From assembly GCF_900129795.1 (NCBI RefSeq), contig NZ_FQWW01000001.1:434001-498000 (forward strand): a DNA stretch of 64,000 nt. Direction: 5' to 3'. The position numbers and the translations under genes were made by a program. Source of the stretch: Flavobacterium sp. CF108 (lineage in GTDB: Bacteria > Bacteroidota > Bacteroidia > Flavobacteriales > Flavobacteriaceae). The notes under the pieces are model-generated. The model was not told the DNA's origin, ran no database searches, and saw nothing but the letters and a program-made list of their open reading frames with translations. This document shows, piece after piece, positions 26,286 to 35,324 of this stretch. Within the stretch, counting starts at the first letter, position 1, and the number at the start of each line of letters is the position of its first letter.

Positions 26286-28897
26286 TAAAATTTAAAATTA
26301 TAAGAAATTCCAGGTACTACTCCAAAAATTGAAAGTCTTCTGGTTTCATTCGCTCCCGTGTCTTCATTTGTTGCAAACGTCATAGATGCTGCATTTTTTC
26401 TGTTGTAAACATTATAAAGACTGAATACCCAATAGCTTTGCCATCCTTTCTTTTTATCTGGTTTAGGCGTGTAAGTTGCTGCCAAATCTAAATGGTGAAA
26501 AAGCGGCAGCCTGTTTTCATTTCGAAGTGAAAAGTTTGGGATATTGATTCCGCCAAATTCATAATAGCCATTTGCATATGTTACCGGCTGGCCAGACTGT
26601 AGGGTGAAATTCGCATTAAATGACCATTTTGGGTTGTATTCATAACTTCCTACAATGTTCAGATTATGCAGTTTATCATATCCTGATAAATACCAGTCAC
26701 CATTTGCAATTCCAGGTTCATCAGGAGTTCTTCCCGGTGTTTTTTGTTCTGCTCTTGATAAGGTGTATGAAACCCATCCTGTAAAATTTCCTGTATTTTT
26801 TCTAAATGATAATTCCATACCGTATGATCTGGCTTTACCATTTAAGATAACTTGTTCGATATTGTTATTAGCCAATATATCGGCACCGTCGATGTAATCA
26901 ATACGATTTTGGATCTTCTTATAAAATAACTCTCCTTCAAAAGAATAATCGCCGTCTTTAAAATTTCTAAAATATCCGGCCGCATATTGATCCAGCAATT
27001 GTGGTTTTGTAAACGGGCCGCTTGGTGTCCAGATACTTGTAGGCAATGGCGATTGTGTATTAGATAAAATATGAATATACTGCGCCATTCTGTTATAACT
27101 TGCTTTTACAGAAGCATCATCACTAAAAGCATACGATAATGCCACACGCGGTTCAAGGTTATCAAAACTGCTTATTTTATCTCCTTTTCCGTATGTTATA
27201 GATCCTGTTGGAGTGCCTTCCTGATAAATATGATACAACGGATTAAATACTACTGCTTTTCCATCTTGATATGTATTGATCGTTTCATTACCTAAACGGT
27301 AAAACAAACTATAACGAAGTCCGTAACGAAGGTTTAATTTTGGAGTGATTTGATTTTCAAAATCAAGATAAGCAGACGTTTCTAACGAATATTTTTTATC
27401 CAGCTGTTTGTAATTAAAGTCCGAATCTAAACTTGTAGGCTGTACTGTTCCCGGATTAAAATTATAATACTGACCGTCGATTCCGTAGTTTAATTTAAAC
27501 TTATCCGTTACAATATGATTCCAACCATACTTAAGTCCGTAAGTTCGAATATTATTATTCCAGTCAAAATCTTCCTGCTGCAAGCCAAGGTTAAACTTAT
27601 AATCGCTGTAGAAAACAGCTAAATTCGTATTCAGATTTTCAGAAAATTTATGTTTCCAGCTTAAAATTCCCATCGTGTTTCCGTAAGTACTCGAAAAACG
27701 GTCATTTATATCAAAAACATCATTTCCAAGATATCCAGAAAAAGCAAGTGAATTATTAGCTCCCAATCTATAATTGAACTTAGCATTGATATCATAAAAC
27801 ATAGCCGAGTTATTATTATCAGCCAGTTTTAAAAATAAATGTGCATAAGAGGCACGACCTGCAATAAGAAACGAACCAACATCTTTTTTTATTGGTCCCT
27901 GCACTAAAAGACGGCTTGAGATTAAACCAATTCCTCCGTTAACCTTGTAATTTTCAAAATCTCCGGTTTGCTGCGTTACATCCAAAACAGATGATACACG
28001 TCCGCCAAATTTAGACGGAATTCCACCTTTATATAAGTCTAGTCCGTTTACAACATCGGCATTAAAAATAGAGAAAAATCCAAACATATGTGAGTCACCG
28101 TATACCGGCGCACCATCCAGCAGAATTAAATTTTGATCTGCAGCACCACCACGCACGTTAAAACCAGAAGAAGCTTCTCCTGCATTTGTAACTCCCGGCA
28201 GTGTTAATAGTGATTTTAAAGGATCAGGCTCACCCATTGCAACAGGAATACGCTTAATTTCTGCCATCGAAAGTTTGTTTACACTCATTTGAGTATTCCT
28301 TACATCAACAGCTTTACTATTAGTTACAATTACCTGCTCTAACTCCTGACTGTCTGATTCCATGTTAAATTTTATTCTTTCATCACTATCAACTGCAATC
28401 TGTCTTTCTTTGTTTTTTAAACCCACATAACTTACAACAAGATTGTAAATACCTCTGTCCAGATCTATGCTAAATGTTCCATTAATATCTGTTGTAACAC
28501 CGGTAGAAAGTTCTATGATGAAAACATTCGCTCCTATTACGGGTTCTTTGTTTTCATCAAGAACCTGTCCTGTCAGTTTATTTTTTTTTTTAGCCGTTTT
28601 TACAGCTTTTTGTTTTACAAAAATATTACTGCCTACAATCGAAAATTGAATCGATGTGTTTTTATTTAATTCATTAATAAGCTGTTTGATTTCGATATTA
28701 TTGTACACGCTTTTTTGCGTAAAATATCTTTGGCTTGTATTAATTTGATCTGTAAAGGCAAATTTAAAATCAGATTGATTTTCAATTTGTTTAAAGAATT
28801 CCTTTAATGTTACCGTTTGATCTACAGTTACTGTTACGTTTTGAGAAAAAACCCCCCAACTGAATAAAAAAAAGCACGCTGAAATTATATGCTTCAT
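26285..28897 (-). CDS. STN-domain TonB-dependent receptor of a surface-signalling system
   Basis: The 870-residue protein has a signal peptide (1-19), a secretin/TonB short N-terminal (STN) domain (about 22-95), a carboxypeptidase-regulatory-like domain (about 107-186), a plug (about 200-310, with FNVRGGAADQNLILLDGAPVY) and a beta-barrel ending in NFKF. The STN domain contacts an inner-membrane FecR-type anti-sigma factor, which is encoded just upstream. Ligand binding would thus both drive import and switch on the sigma factor. The cargo is unknown; FecA-like iron chelates or small peptides are possible. Confidence 0.92.
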   Translation of the reverse strand: MKHIISACFFLFSWGVFSQNVTVTVDQTVTLKEFFKQIENQSDFKFAFTDQINTSQRYFTQKSVYNNIEIKQLINELNKNTSIQFSIVGSNIFVKQKAVKTAKKKNKLTGQVLDENKEPVIGANVFIIELSTGVTTDINGTFSIDLDRGIYNLVVSYVGLKNKERQIAVDSDERIKFNMESDSQELEQVIVTNSKAVDVRNTQMSVNKLSMAEIKRIPVAMGEPDPLKSLLTLPGVTNAGEASSGFNVRGGAADQNLILLDGAPVYGDSHMFGFFSIFNADVVNGLDLYKGGIPSKFGGRVSSVLDVTQQTGDFENYKVNGGIGLISSRLLVQGPIKKDVGSFLIAGRASYAHLFLKLADNNNSAMFYDINAKFNYRLGANNSLAFSGYLGNDVFDINDRFSSTYGNTMGILSWKHKFSENLNTNLAVFYSDYKFNLGLQQEDFDWNNNIRTYGLKYGWNHIVTDKFKLNYGIDGQYYNFNPGTVQPTSLDSDFNYKQLDKKYSLETSAYLDFENQITPKLNLRYGLRYSLFYRLGNETINTYQDGKAVVFNPLYHIYQEGTPTGSITYGKGDKISSFDNLEPRVALSYAFSDDASVKASYNRMAQYIHILSNTQSPLPTSIWTPSGPFTKPQLLDQYAAGYFRNFKDGDYSFEGELFYKKIQNRIDYIDGADILANNNIEQVILNGKARSYGMELSFRKNTGNFTGWVSYTLSRAEQKTPGRTPDEPGIANGDWYLSGYDKLHNLNIVGSYEYNPKWSFNANFTLQSGQPVTYANGYYEFGGINIPNFSLRNENRLPLFHHLDLAATYTPKPDKKKGWQSYWVFSLYNVYNRKNAASMTFATNEDTGANETRRLSIFGVVPGISYNFKF

Positions 28898-28999
28898 GAA
28901 ATTTTGTATTTTTGAATATTATTAAATGGAATAGTTTTATACTATCCTGACTATAGGAAGGATGTTTTTAGTTTCGCGGCTAGTGCATCCTTTTCTTTT

Positions 29000-29848
29000 C
29001 TATTGAAAAGTAACTTGTTTTAATTTTTCATTTACTTCATAGTTTAGGTTATACATTTCTGATATTAATTGGATAATCGTATTTAAATCTTCTTTTTTAT
29101 TGATACGAACCGTGATTCGCTGATTCTCGTATTCCTGCGGCATAATTACTTTATAACTGTAATTTGATTCAATATAAGTGCTTACATCTGTTAGCTTTTG
29201 ATTGTCAAAATCTATAAATCTGTTGAATTCTGTAACCGATGGAGTTTGGTTTCCGTATGTGAATTTTTCGCCCGGTTTTAGTATCCATTTTCCCTCCAGA
29301 TCTTTTACATTCATCTGAACACTTCCTTCATAAAGTTCAACCGTTACTCCTTTTTGAGTATATCCTTTTACTGTAAAAGAAGTTCCTAAAACAGTAGTTG
29401 TTGTTTCGTTACAAAATACCTGAAACGGATGTTTTTTATCTTTTGTTACCTTAAAATAAACTTCTCCCGAAACTTCAACTTTTCTGTTTGCAGCAAAATT
29501 ACTGGCATACGCAATTTTAGAATTCGGACTCAACTCTACTCTTGAACTATCAGGCAAGACTGCTGTTTTTATTATCGAAGTTGTATTTTCAATTACATTT
29601 TCGGTAAGTTGAATATTATTGCTTACAGGATTGCTGCCATTAAAATAAAGTCCTGTCCCAATAAGAACAAAAATTAAAACAGCCGCTGCTGCCGTAAAAT
29701 AACGCCAAGAGTTATTTTTTTGCTTTTTTGGAGAAAATGCCTTTGCCTGGAATTGTTCCCAAGACATCTCTTTTTCATGATCAGAATGTGAAACAGGGAT
29801 TTTGTCCCATATTTTTTTCAATTCTTCTTCTATTTTCTTTTCGTCCAT
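29000..29848 (-). CDS. FecR-family anti-sigma factor
   Basis: The 282-residue protein has a cytoplasmic sigma-binding N-terminus (about 1-65, rich in Lys and Glu), one membrane helix (about 68-90), the FecR domain (LPDSSRVELSPNSKIAY, GEVYFKVTKDKKHPFQVF, GTSFTVKGY) and a C-terminal DUF4974/STN-like domain (about 210-282). It would hold the ECF sigma inactive until the STN domain of the receptor signals. It is 12 bases downstream of a small gene and about 100 bases upstream of the receptor. Confidence 0.92.
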   Translation of the reverse strand: MDEKKIEEELKKIWDKIPVSHSDHEKEMSWEQFQAKAFSPKKQKNNSWRYFTAAAAVLIFVLIGTGLYFNGSNPVSNNIQLTENVIENTTSIIKTAVLPDSSRVELSPNSKIAYASNFAANRKVEVSGEVYFKVTKDKKHPFQVFCNETTTTVLGTSFTVKGYTQKGVTVELYEGSVQMNVKDLEGKWILKPGEKFTYGNQTPSVTEFNRFIDFDNQKLTDVSTYIESNYSYKVIMPQEYENQRITVRINKKEDLNTIIQLISEMYNLNYEVNEKLKQVTFQ

Positions 29849-29860
29849 GTCTTTAGAGCG

Positions 29861-30070
29861 TTAAAGTTTTTTACAATAAAATCCTTGTTTATTAAAAACA
29901 CCATACACCATTTCTTTAATCTCTCTGTTTGTTTCGATTTTTAAAATATGATTACTATCATCTACCTCAAAATTCATTGAACAGTCAGAAATGATAAACC
30001 GAAGAAGCACTACAATAAAGGTTGCATCTTCCTTGGTTTTAACATCAGTTTTATAAGATTCAATATGCAT
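29861..30070 (-). CDS. Small HMA-like-fold protein between sigma factor and FecR
   Basis: The ATG at 30070 gives 69 residues and clears the sigma gene; the longer frame would overlap it by 59 bases and add an unlike N-terminus. The pattern (MHIESYKT, a helix, NFEVDDSNHILKIE, a helix, then the C-terminal GFYCKKL) resembles a degenerate heavy-metal-associated ferredoxin-like fold without the CxxC metal site. The function is unknown. Similar small proteins of Bacteroidota carry the phrase NFDLEDCDxILRVE from memory. The position inside a sigma/anti-sigma operon suggests a modulating role, which is inference. Confidence 0.65.
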   Translation of the reverse strand: MHIESYKTDVKTKEDATFIVVLLRFIISDCSMNFEVDDSNHILKIETNREIKEMVYGVFNKQGFYCKKL

Positions 30071-30116
30071 TTTTTGTTTCTGTTTATTAGTATAACAAAC
30101 GAAAACAAAAAAGTTC

Positions 30117-30638
30117 CTAATGATCTTCGATTTTTTTTCGAATAAATTTACTGGCAAGGTAAATATGATTGGCAATTGTTTTTTCAGAAAGGTCTGTCAT
30201 TGCCGCAATCTCCTTATAGCTAAGGTTTTCCAGTTTGTGTAAAGTAAATATTTTTTGCTGCTGCTCCGGAAGTAAATTTATGAAAGCATACAGTTTTTCT
30301 TTTCTTTCTTCGAAAATTACGTCATCATAATCTTCATTTTCGATTTCAAACTCCGAAGTGTTGAGCTGAATTATTTTATTTTCCCTGTTAACGTGATTGA
30401 TGATAATGTTCTTGCAGATAACAAACAGCTGTTTGTCAAATAAAACATCTTCGTTTAATAATTCTCTTTTATTATAAAGTCTTAAAAAGGTTTCCTGAAC
30501 AAAATCCTGAGGCGTAAGGACTGTAAAATTAAAACGTCTGGCAATACCAATAAGTTTATCGTAGTAATTTAGGTAAGCTTCTTTGAAAGAAGCCTCATTA
30601 CCTTTTTTTAAACTTAATATAAACTTTTTATTGTCCAT
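30117..30638 (-). CDS. ECF RNA polymerase sigma factor (FecI-like)
   Basis: The 173-residue protein has region 2 (NEASFKEAYLNYYDKLIGIARRF, then TPQDFVQETFLRLYNKR) and region 4 (LPEQQQKIFTLHKLENLSYKEIAAMTDLSEKTIANHI), the normal two-domain ECF layout of Bacteroidota. It is the first gene of the operon sigma, small protein, FecR, receptor, DUF4249 and most likely directs transcription of the receptor part and perhaps itself. Confidence 0.93.
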   Translation of the reverse strand: MDNKKFILSLKKGNEASFKEAYLNYYDKLIGIARRFNFTVLTPQDFVQETFLRLYNKRELLNEDVLFDKQLFVICKNIIINHVNRENKIIQLNTSEFEIENEDYDDVIFEERKEKLYAFINLLPEQQQKIFTLHKLENLSYKEIAAMTDLSEKTIANHIYLASKFIRKKIEDH

Positions 30639-31145
30639 AACGTAAATATGATCCTTAGTCTTAACTCAATGTTCAAAATAATATTGTACACGAATTTTTA
30701 CAGTAAAGACTGTATTTATTATTTATAACTGCAAAGAACAGAAATTTATTCTAAAATTATTTAACAGAAAAAATATAGTTTTAAACAAGAGGTTATGAAA
30801 TTGGATGTTTTCTGTTAAATTATACTTAAATAACCGTAAACCGAATTGAAATCCGTCTTTACAATTATTTTTAAACTGGATTGAAATCCAGCCCTACAAT
30901 ATAATCCGTTCCTTCGGAACTCATATGGATGGCGATTAAATTTTTAACGGATTAAAATCCGCTGCTACAATATAATTTATTCCTTCTAAATTTTAAAAAA
31001 GAACCTCAAAAAACACAGCATTTTTTTGTTTTTTCACCTACAAAAAACACAAAAACAGGTATTTATACTTAAGAAAAATAAAATTTAATAGCTTAAATTT
31101 GAATAGGAATTACGTATAAGCAGGTTTAACTAAATATCACACAAT
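30639..31145. other. Intergenic region, 507 bases, with dispersed repeats
   Basis: The left edge must hold the sigma operon promoter. The centre holds three copies of a 25-base palindromic repeat (listed separately) plus a GTTCCTTCGGAAC palindrome at 30908-30920. The right part leads into the Hint-like gene and is A-rich. Confidence 0.6.
30841..30990. repeat. Three copies of a 25-base GGATTnAAATCC-TACAAT repeat
   Basis: Copies lie at 30841-30865, 30876-30900 and 30947-30971. Each has the palindrome GGATTnAAATCC (first copy GAATTGAAATCC), then 8 variable bases ending in TACAAT. The second and third are followed by ATAAT and then GTTCCTTCGGAAC or its decayed form TATTCCTTCTAAA. This is a dispersed element, not a CRISPR, since spacing is irregular. 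Confidence 0.7.
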
Positions 31146-31697
31146 ATGAAAACAAACCCAAATCAATCTGTAAAAAACTTAAATAGTAATGATTTAGCTT
31201 ATTCTGCAAAAATCTCAACTCCCAACGGAGAAAAAGATATCCAATCCTTTCAAATAGGAGATTCAATTTTAGCCTTTTCGGCAAAATTAGAATCGGGTAC
31301 AGTTAAACTGACAGCCTCTCAGGCAAAAGTTTCGTTTAGCAATGATATCGAATGCGGAAAACAAACCCGCATGATTTATTTGAATTTGATGGATCCACAA
31401 GGTTCATCAAAAAATATTACCTGCAGCGCAGATCAGCTTTTTTTACTTAGCAACGGAAAATATGCACCGGCTTCGCAATTACATCCGGGGCAAGAACTTG
31501 TAAATAAAGAAGGCAATCCCATCCATATAAAATCTGTTAAAGCAGGTTCTTTTCGAGGCTGTATTCATAGTATTTCGACAAATGCAGCGTTTGGCGACAT
31601 TCCGAATGGGCATTTATTCGTGGCAAATGACATTATAATGGGAGATTTTTCGTTTCAACTGTATTTTGACAATCTTCCTGACGAGTTTAAACAATAA
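31146..31697 (+). CDS. Stand-alone degenerate Hint (intein-like) domain protein
   Basis: The 183-residue protein aligns by eye to a Hint domain: KISTPNGEKDIQSFQIGDSIL (first part KISTPNGEKDIQSFQIGD) for block A, CSADQLFLLSNGKYAPASQL for block B, then HPGQELV, and ending GHLFVANDIIMGD where splicing domains have a terminal His-Asn. The nucleophile Cys/Ser before the first strand, the block B His (Gln here) and the terminal His-Asn are all absent. It therefore probably cannot self-splice and may act as a binding scaffold. There is no signal peptide. The dioxygenase gene starts 3 bases after its stop, so the pair surely works together. Confidence 0.72.
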   Translation: MKTNPNQSVKNLNSNDLAYSAKISTPNGEKDIQSFQIGDSILAFSAKLESGTVKLTASQAKVSFSNDIECGKQTRMIYLNLMDPQGSSKNITCSADQLFLLSNGKYAPASQLHPGQELVNKEGNPIHIKSVKAGSFRGCIHSISTNAAFGDIPNGHLFVANDIIMGDFSFQLYFDNLPDEFKQ

Positions 31698-31700
31698 AAT

Positions 31701-32609
31701 ATGCCCTGGAATATTCTTGAAAATTTATGGAACCGCACCATAAATACATCTCATGTTATAACTGATTCGCAATGGGATCAGGAAATTAAAACCTTGTACC
31801 AATTAGGCATCAGTATGGAAGATACGGTACAATTTTTATATTTTGAAAAACCTGATTTTGAAACTTTTAAAGTCTGGATCAACCATCAAAAGAAAAACGA
31901 AAATACTGTCGCAAATGCTGTAAACAATGTACTCTCAAAACAAGATCTTAAGTTTTGGAATAAAAATGGTTATGTAATCGTAAAAAATGCCGTTTCAAAA
32001 AAAAACTGCGAAGATACGGTTAAGGCCATTTGGAATTATTTAGAAATGGATTCTGATAAAAGCGAAACCTGGTATACAAGACATAAAGATCAAAAAGGTT
32101 TAATGCTTAATTTCTCAGATCACGAAACATTAAATAAAAACCGTTTTTCGCCAAGAATAAAAAAAGCATACGAACAGCTTTATAATTCCGCCAAAATTTA
32201 TAAAACGATTGATAAAGTCAGTTTTAATCCGCCTGAAACTAACAATTTTACTTTTTTAGGAAGTCCGCTGCATTGGGATATTAGTTTGAAACAGCCCATT
32301 ACTTTTGGGTTTCAGGGGTTGCTCTATCTTACAGACTGCAGTATTGATGACGGCGCTTTTCATTGCGTTCCGGGATTTCATAATAAAATAAATAACTGGC
32401 TCGATAGTCTTGAGCCAAATGAAAATCCAAGAAACAAAGCCATTGAAACCTTAAAACCAGAACCTATAACAGGCAATGCAGGCGATTTTATAATTTGGAA
32501 CAATACTTTACCGCATTGCGCATCACCTAACAAAGGCTTAAGCCCAAGAATGGTGCAATATCTTACCTATCTGCCAGACGATTATGATGCATCTGGAGAA
32601 TGGATTTGA
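31701..32609 (+). CDS. Phytanoyl-CoA dioxygenase (PhyH) family Fe(II)/2-oxoglutarate oxygenase
   Basis: The 302-residue protein has a helical N-terminal extension (about 1-75) and a PhyH double-stranded beta-helix. The iron ligands H191 and D193 in PLHWDIS, the distal H272 in LPHCAS and the 2-oxoglutarate-binding R283 in SPRMVQYL are all present, so it should be active. Relatives hydroxylate or halogenate lipids, amino acids and secondary metabolites. It is coupled to the Hint-like gene, and a convergent NAD(P)-binding protein gene follows 4 bases after its stop. Confidence 0.85.
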   Translation: MPWNILENLWNRTINTSHVITDSQWDQEIKTLYQLGISMEDTVQFLYFEKPDFETFKVWINHQKKNENTVANAVNNVLSKQDLKFWNKNGYVIVKNAVSKKNCEDTVKAIWNYLEMDSDKSETWYTRHKDQKGLMLNFSDHETLNKNRFSPRIKKAYEQLYNSAKIYKTIDKVSFNPPETNNFTFLGSPLHWDISLKQPITFGFQGLLYLTDCSIDDGAFHCVPGFHNKINNWLDSLEPNENPRNKAIETLKPEPITGNAGDFIIWNNTLPHCASPNKGLSPRMVQYLTYLPDDYDASGEWI

Positions 32610-32613
32610 TGCA

Positions 32614-33252
32614 CTAAAACTCGAAAATTTCTTTAAGTTCGATTATTTTCTTTCCGGTTGGAAGTATTTTTGGAGCCTTTACTAATTTCTGAGCCAAAAG
32701 CTGTGTTTCAAGCGGTTTAAATTTGGTAAGAATACCTATTGAATTCAGGATATTGAAAAGTTTAACCGAAATTTTTTCGCTAAGTCGGTCAGTATCTTCA
32801 CGTACCAAAGGCCCCGGTCTAAAAATAATATATTGTTCAAAATTAAGTTCGGCGATATAATCTTCCAGCTTTCCTTTCATTTTAGAATAAAAAACACTGC
32901 TGTTGGCAGAAGCTCCGTAAGAAGAAACCAGTACAAAAGATTTTACTTCATTTTGTTTGGCAGCCGTTGCAAATGCAGCCGGGATATCAAAATCTATCTT
33001 CCATTGTTTTTCTTTTGATCCCGCAGCTTTTAAAGTTGTTCCGAGACAGGAAAACAAAACGCCTCCATTTATTTGATCCTTAAAAGATTCAATAGCATCA
33101 AAATTGACAATGTATTCTGTTAATTTAGAATGTTCCTTTCCCGAAGGTTTCCTAACAAAAGTTACGACAGAAGTATAATCATTATCCTTAAGCAGCTCGT
33201 CTACCAAAAATTTTCCGGTTGAGCCCGTAGCCCCAATTACCAATGCTTTCAT
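32614..33252 (-). CDS. NAD(P)H-binding atypical SDR (NmrA/HSCARG-like)
   Basis: The 212-residue protein starts with the Rossmann motif GATGSTGKFLVDELL and has VLVSSYGA and IIFRPGPLVRE, the marks of the NAD(P)H-binding, oxidoreductase-like SDR group. Such proteins act as redox sensors or ketone reductases. Tail-to-tail placement with the dioxygenase leaves 4 bases between stops and no terminator space, so the two transcripts must overlap. Confidence 0.87.
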   Translation of the reverse strand: MKALVIGATGSTGKFLVDELLKDNDYTSVVTFVRKPSGKEHSKLTEYIVNFDAIESFKDQINGGVLFSCLGTTLKAAGSKEKQWKIDFDIPAAFATAAKQNEVKSFVLVSSYGASANSSVFYSKMKGKLEDYIAELNFEQYIIFRPGPLVREDTDRLSEKISVKLFNILNSIGILTKFKPLETQLLAQKLVKAPKILPTGKKIIELKEIFEF

Positions 33253-33319
33253 AAATTCAAGTTTAATTGACTGGTTATAGCAGCGTTAAAGATACTTAAA
33301 ACCAATGAATTTAAAATGA

Positions 33320-33383
33320 CGTTTTAAACAAAGTAAATTGGCGTTTTAAACAAAATCGAAAGTTTTGCTTCTCTATAATTTTG
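33320..33383 (+). promoter_or_regulatory. Direct-repeat operator and TAnnTTTG promoter of the SDR gene
   Basis: CGTTTTAAACAAA occurs at 33320-33332 and again at 33342-33354, 22 bases apart (two helical turns). A perfect -7 element TAATTTTG sits at 33376-33383, 27 bases before the start codon. Paired direct repeats with two-turn spacing beside the promoter are the usual site of an AraC-type activator, and an AraC gene follows the SDR. Confidence 0.6.
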
Positions 33384-33410
33384 CTTCATAACAATTAAAC
33401 ATTTATAAAA

Positions 33411-34430
33411 ATGAAAACAAATAATTATCAGGGAGCATTACAAATCCCTTTACAATCAGGATTTAATGCAAAATCAACTGCTGCAGATGTAATTAAAGGA
33501 ATTGACCTAACAGGAAAAATTGCTATTGTAACGGGCGGACACACGGGCATTGGTTTAGAAACTACTAAAACACTTGTAAATGCCGGAGCAACTGTAATTG
33601 TGGCGGCGAGAGATATTGCAAAAGCGCAAAAAAATCTTGACGGAATTGCCAATGTAGAGTTAGAAGCTTTAGATTTTATGAATCCGGATGCTATAGATTC
33701 GTTTGCATCAAAATTCCTTTCTTCAGGAAGACCGCTTCATCTTCTTATTAATAATGCAGGAATTATGTGGGTTCCGTTACGCAGAGACGAGCGCGGTTAC
33801 GAATCGCAATTGGTAACCAATTATTTGGGGCAGTTTCAGCTTACAGCTAAATTATTTCCGGCATTAAAAAAAGCAAACGGAGCAAGAGTAATAAATGTAT
33901 CTTCTTACGGACATCAAATGGCGCCGTTTAATTTTGATGATCCTAATTTTCTTCACCGTGAGTATCATACTTTACAAGGTTACGGGCAATCAAAAACGGC
34001 CTGTAATTTGTTTGCTTTAGAATTAGATAATCGTGCGAAAGACTTTAATGTAAGAGCCTATTCCGTACATCCGGGAAGTGTTTTGGGAACTGATTTAGGA
34101 AGAGACGAACCTATTGAATTATTCAAACAAATAGGAACGCATGATGAAGATGGAAATTTAAAACCAGAGGTTGCTGCTTTATTAAAAACGGTTCCTGAAG
34201 GCGCAGCAACTACAGTTTGGTGCGCTGTAAGCCCTTTATTGAACAATATTGGCGGTGTTTATTGTGAAGATGCTGATGTTGCCCGTTTAGATCTGGGAGA
34301 TGTCGAACACAAATTTGATGATCCTTCAACCATATTTGGCGTTCAGCCTTATTCTGTAGATCAGGATAATGCAAAAAGGCTTTGGGATTTAAGCGAACGT
34401 TTGTTAGGAATGTCATTTGACGTTATTTAA
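33411..34430 (+). CDS. Short-chain dehydrogenase (retinol dehydrogenase/WWOX-like)
   Basis: The 339-residue SDR has TGGHTGIG (cofactor site), NNAG, YGQSK (catalytic Tyr/Lys) and a long C-terminal part typical of the light-dependent protochlorophyllide-reductase/retinol-dehydrogenase branch. It would act on a small alcohol or ketone. An AraC gene starts 81 bases downstream in the same direction, and a direct-repeat operator lies upstream, so the enzyme is probably inducible. Confidence 0.9.
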   Translation: MKTNNYQGALQIPLQSGFNAKSTAADVIKGIDLTGKIAIVTGGHTGIGLETTKTLVNAGATVIVAARDIAKAQKNLDGIANVELEALDFMNPDAIDSFASKFLSSGRPLHLLINNAGIMWVPLRRDERGYESQLVTNYLGQFQLTAKLFPALKKANGARVINVSSYGHQMAPFNFDDPNFLHREYHTLQGYGQSKTACNLFALELDNRAKDFNVRAYSVHPGSVLGTDLGRDEPIELFKQIGTHDEDGNLKPEVAALLKTVPEGAATTVWCAVSPLLNNIGGVYCEDADVARLDLGDVEHKFDDPSTIFGVQPYSVDQDNAKRLWDLSERLLGMSFDVI

Positions 34431-34511
34431 TCCATATTAGAAAATAATATACCGTCAGGATTTTTATCTTTGATATTCGAAGAAAAACCTGGCGGTTAAA
34501 ACAGTTGTAAA

Positions 34512-35324
34512 ATGGAACATATATCAAAATATTTAACTCCTGAAATCAAACTCTCTTGTTATGAAGATAAGTTCTTCAAATCTGATTTGGTTTTTGATGA
34601 TCATATGTTGATTTGGTTTATTTCCGGAGAAACCAAAATCATACAAACCGATACCGTTTTTACTTTTAAAGCCGGAGATATTTTCCTTATTCCCAGAAAT
34701 TTACTGGCAACTATTATCAATTATCCCAAAAATGGGCAGCCGCACAAAACAGTTGTCATGCATCTTTCGGTAAAACGTTTAAAAGAGTTTTATAAGAATG
34801 TTGATTTAAGTGCCAAAACAGGTTCTGAGCAAAAAATCATTTCTTATAGCAATCATCCGTTATTAGAAAGCTGTCTGGCGTCTTTAATGCCTTATTTTGA
34901 TATTGAAGGCGATTTTCCCGAAGATATTGCGTCTTTAAAAATAACCGAAGCCATTACTATTTTAAGAACAATCGACAAACGAATAGATACTATTTTAGCG
35001 AGCTTTGATGAACCGGGCAAAATTGATTTAATTGATTTTATGCAGCGTAATTTTATGTTTAATATGCCAATGGAAAAATTGGGCTATTTAACAGGCCGCA
35101 GTTTATCTACTTTTAATCGGGATTTTAAGAAATACTTTAATACAACGCCTCAAAAGTGGCTTACCCAAAAAAGACTTGAATTAGCGCATTATCATATGGC
35201 AGAGAACAAAAAAAAGCCAACCGAAATTTATTACGAAGTGGGCTTTGAAAATCTGTCTCATTTCTCTTTTGCGTTTAAAAAACAATTTGGTTATTCGCCA
35301 ACAGCATTGGCACATATTGAGTAA
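34512..35324 (+). CDS. AraC-family transcriptional regulator
   Basis: The 270-residue protein has a cupin-like sensor (about 20-105, FKAGDIFLIPRN) and two HTH motifs in the last 90 residues (MEKLGYLTGRSLSTFNRDFK, and EIYYEVGFENLSHFSFAFKK). It probably controls the SDR just upstream by binding the 22-bp-spaced direct repeat; this is inference from position. Confidence 0.92.
   Translation: MEHISKYLTPEIKLSCYEDKFFKSDLVFDDHMLIWFISGETKIIQTDTVFTFKAGDIFLIPRNLLATIINYPKNGQPHKTVVMHLSVKRLKEFYKNVDLSAKTGSEQKIISYSNHPLLESCLASLMPYFDIEGDFPEDIASLKITEAITILRTIDKRIDTILASFDEPGKIDLIDFMQRNFMFNMPMEKLGYLTGRSLSTFNRDFKKYFNTTPQKWLTQKRLELAHYHMAENKKKPTEIYYEVGFENLSHFSFAFKKQFGYSPTALAHIE

Noticed and set aside
30841..30990. 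Possible CRISPR array
   Set aside because: Only three copies, irregular spacing (10 and 46 bases), palindromic core and no cas genes.
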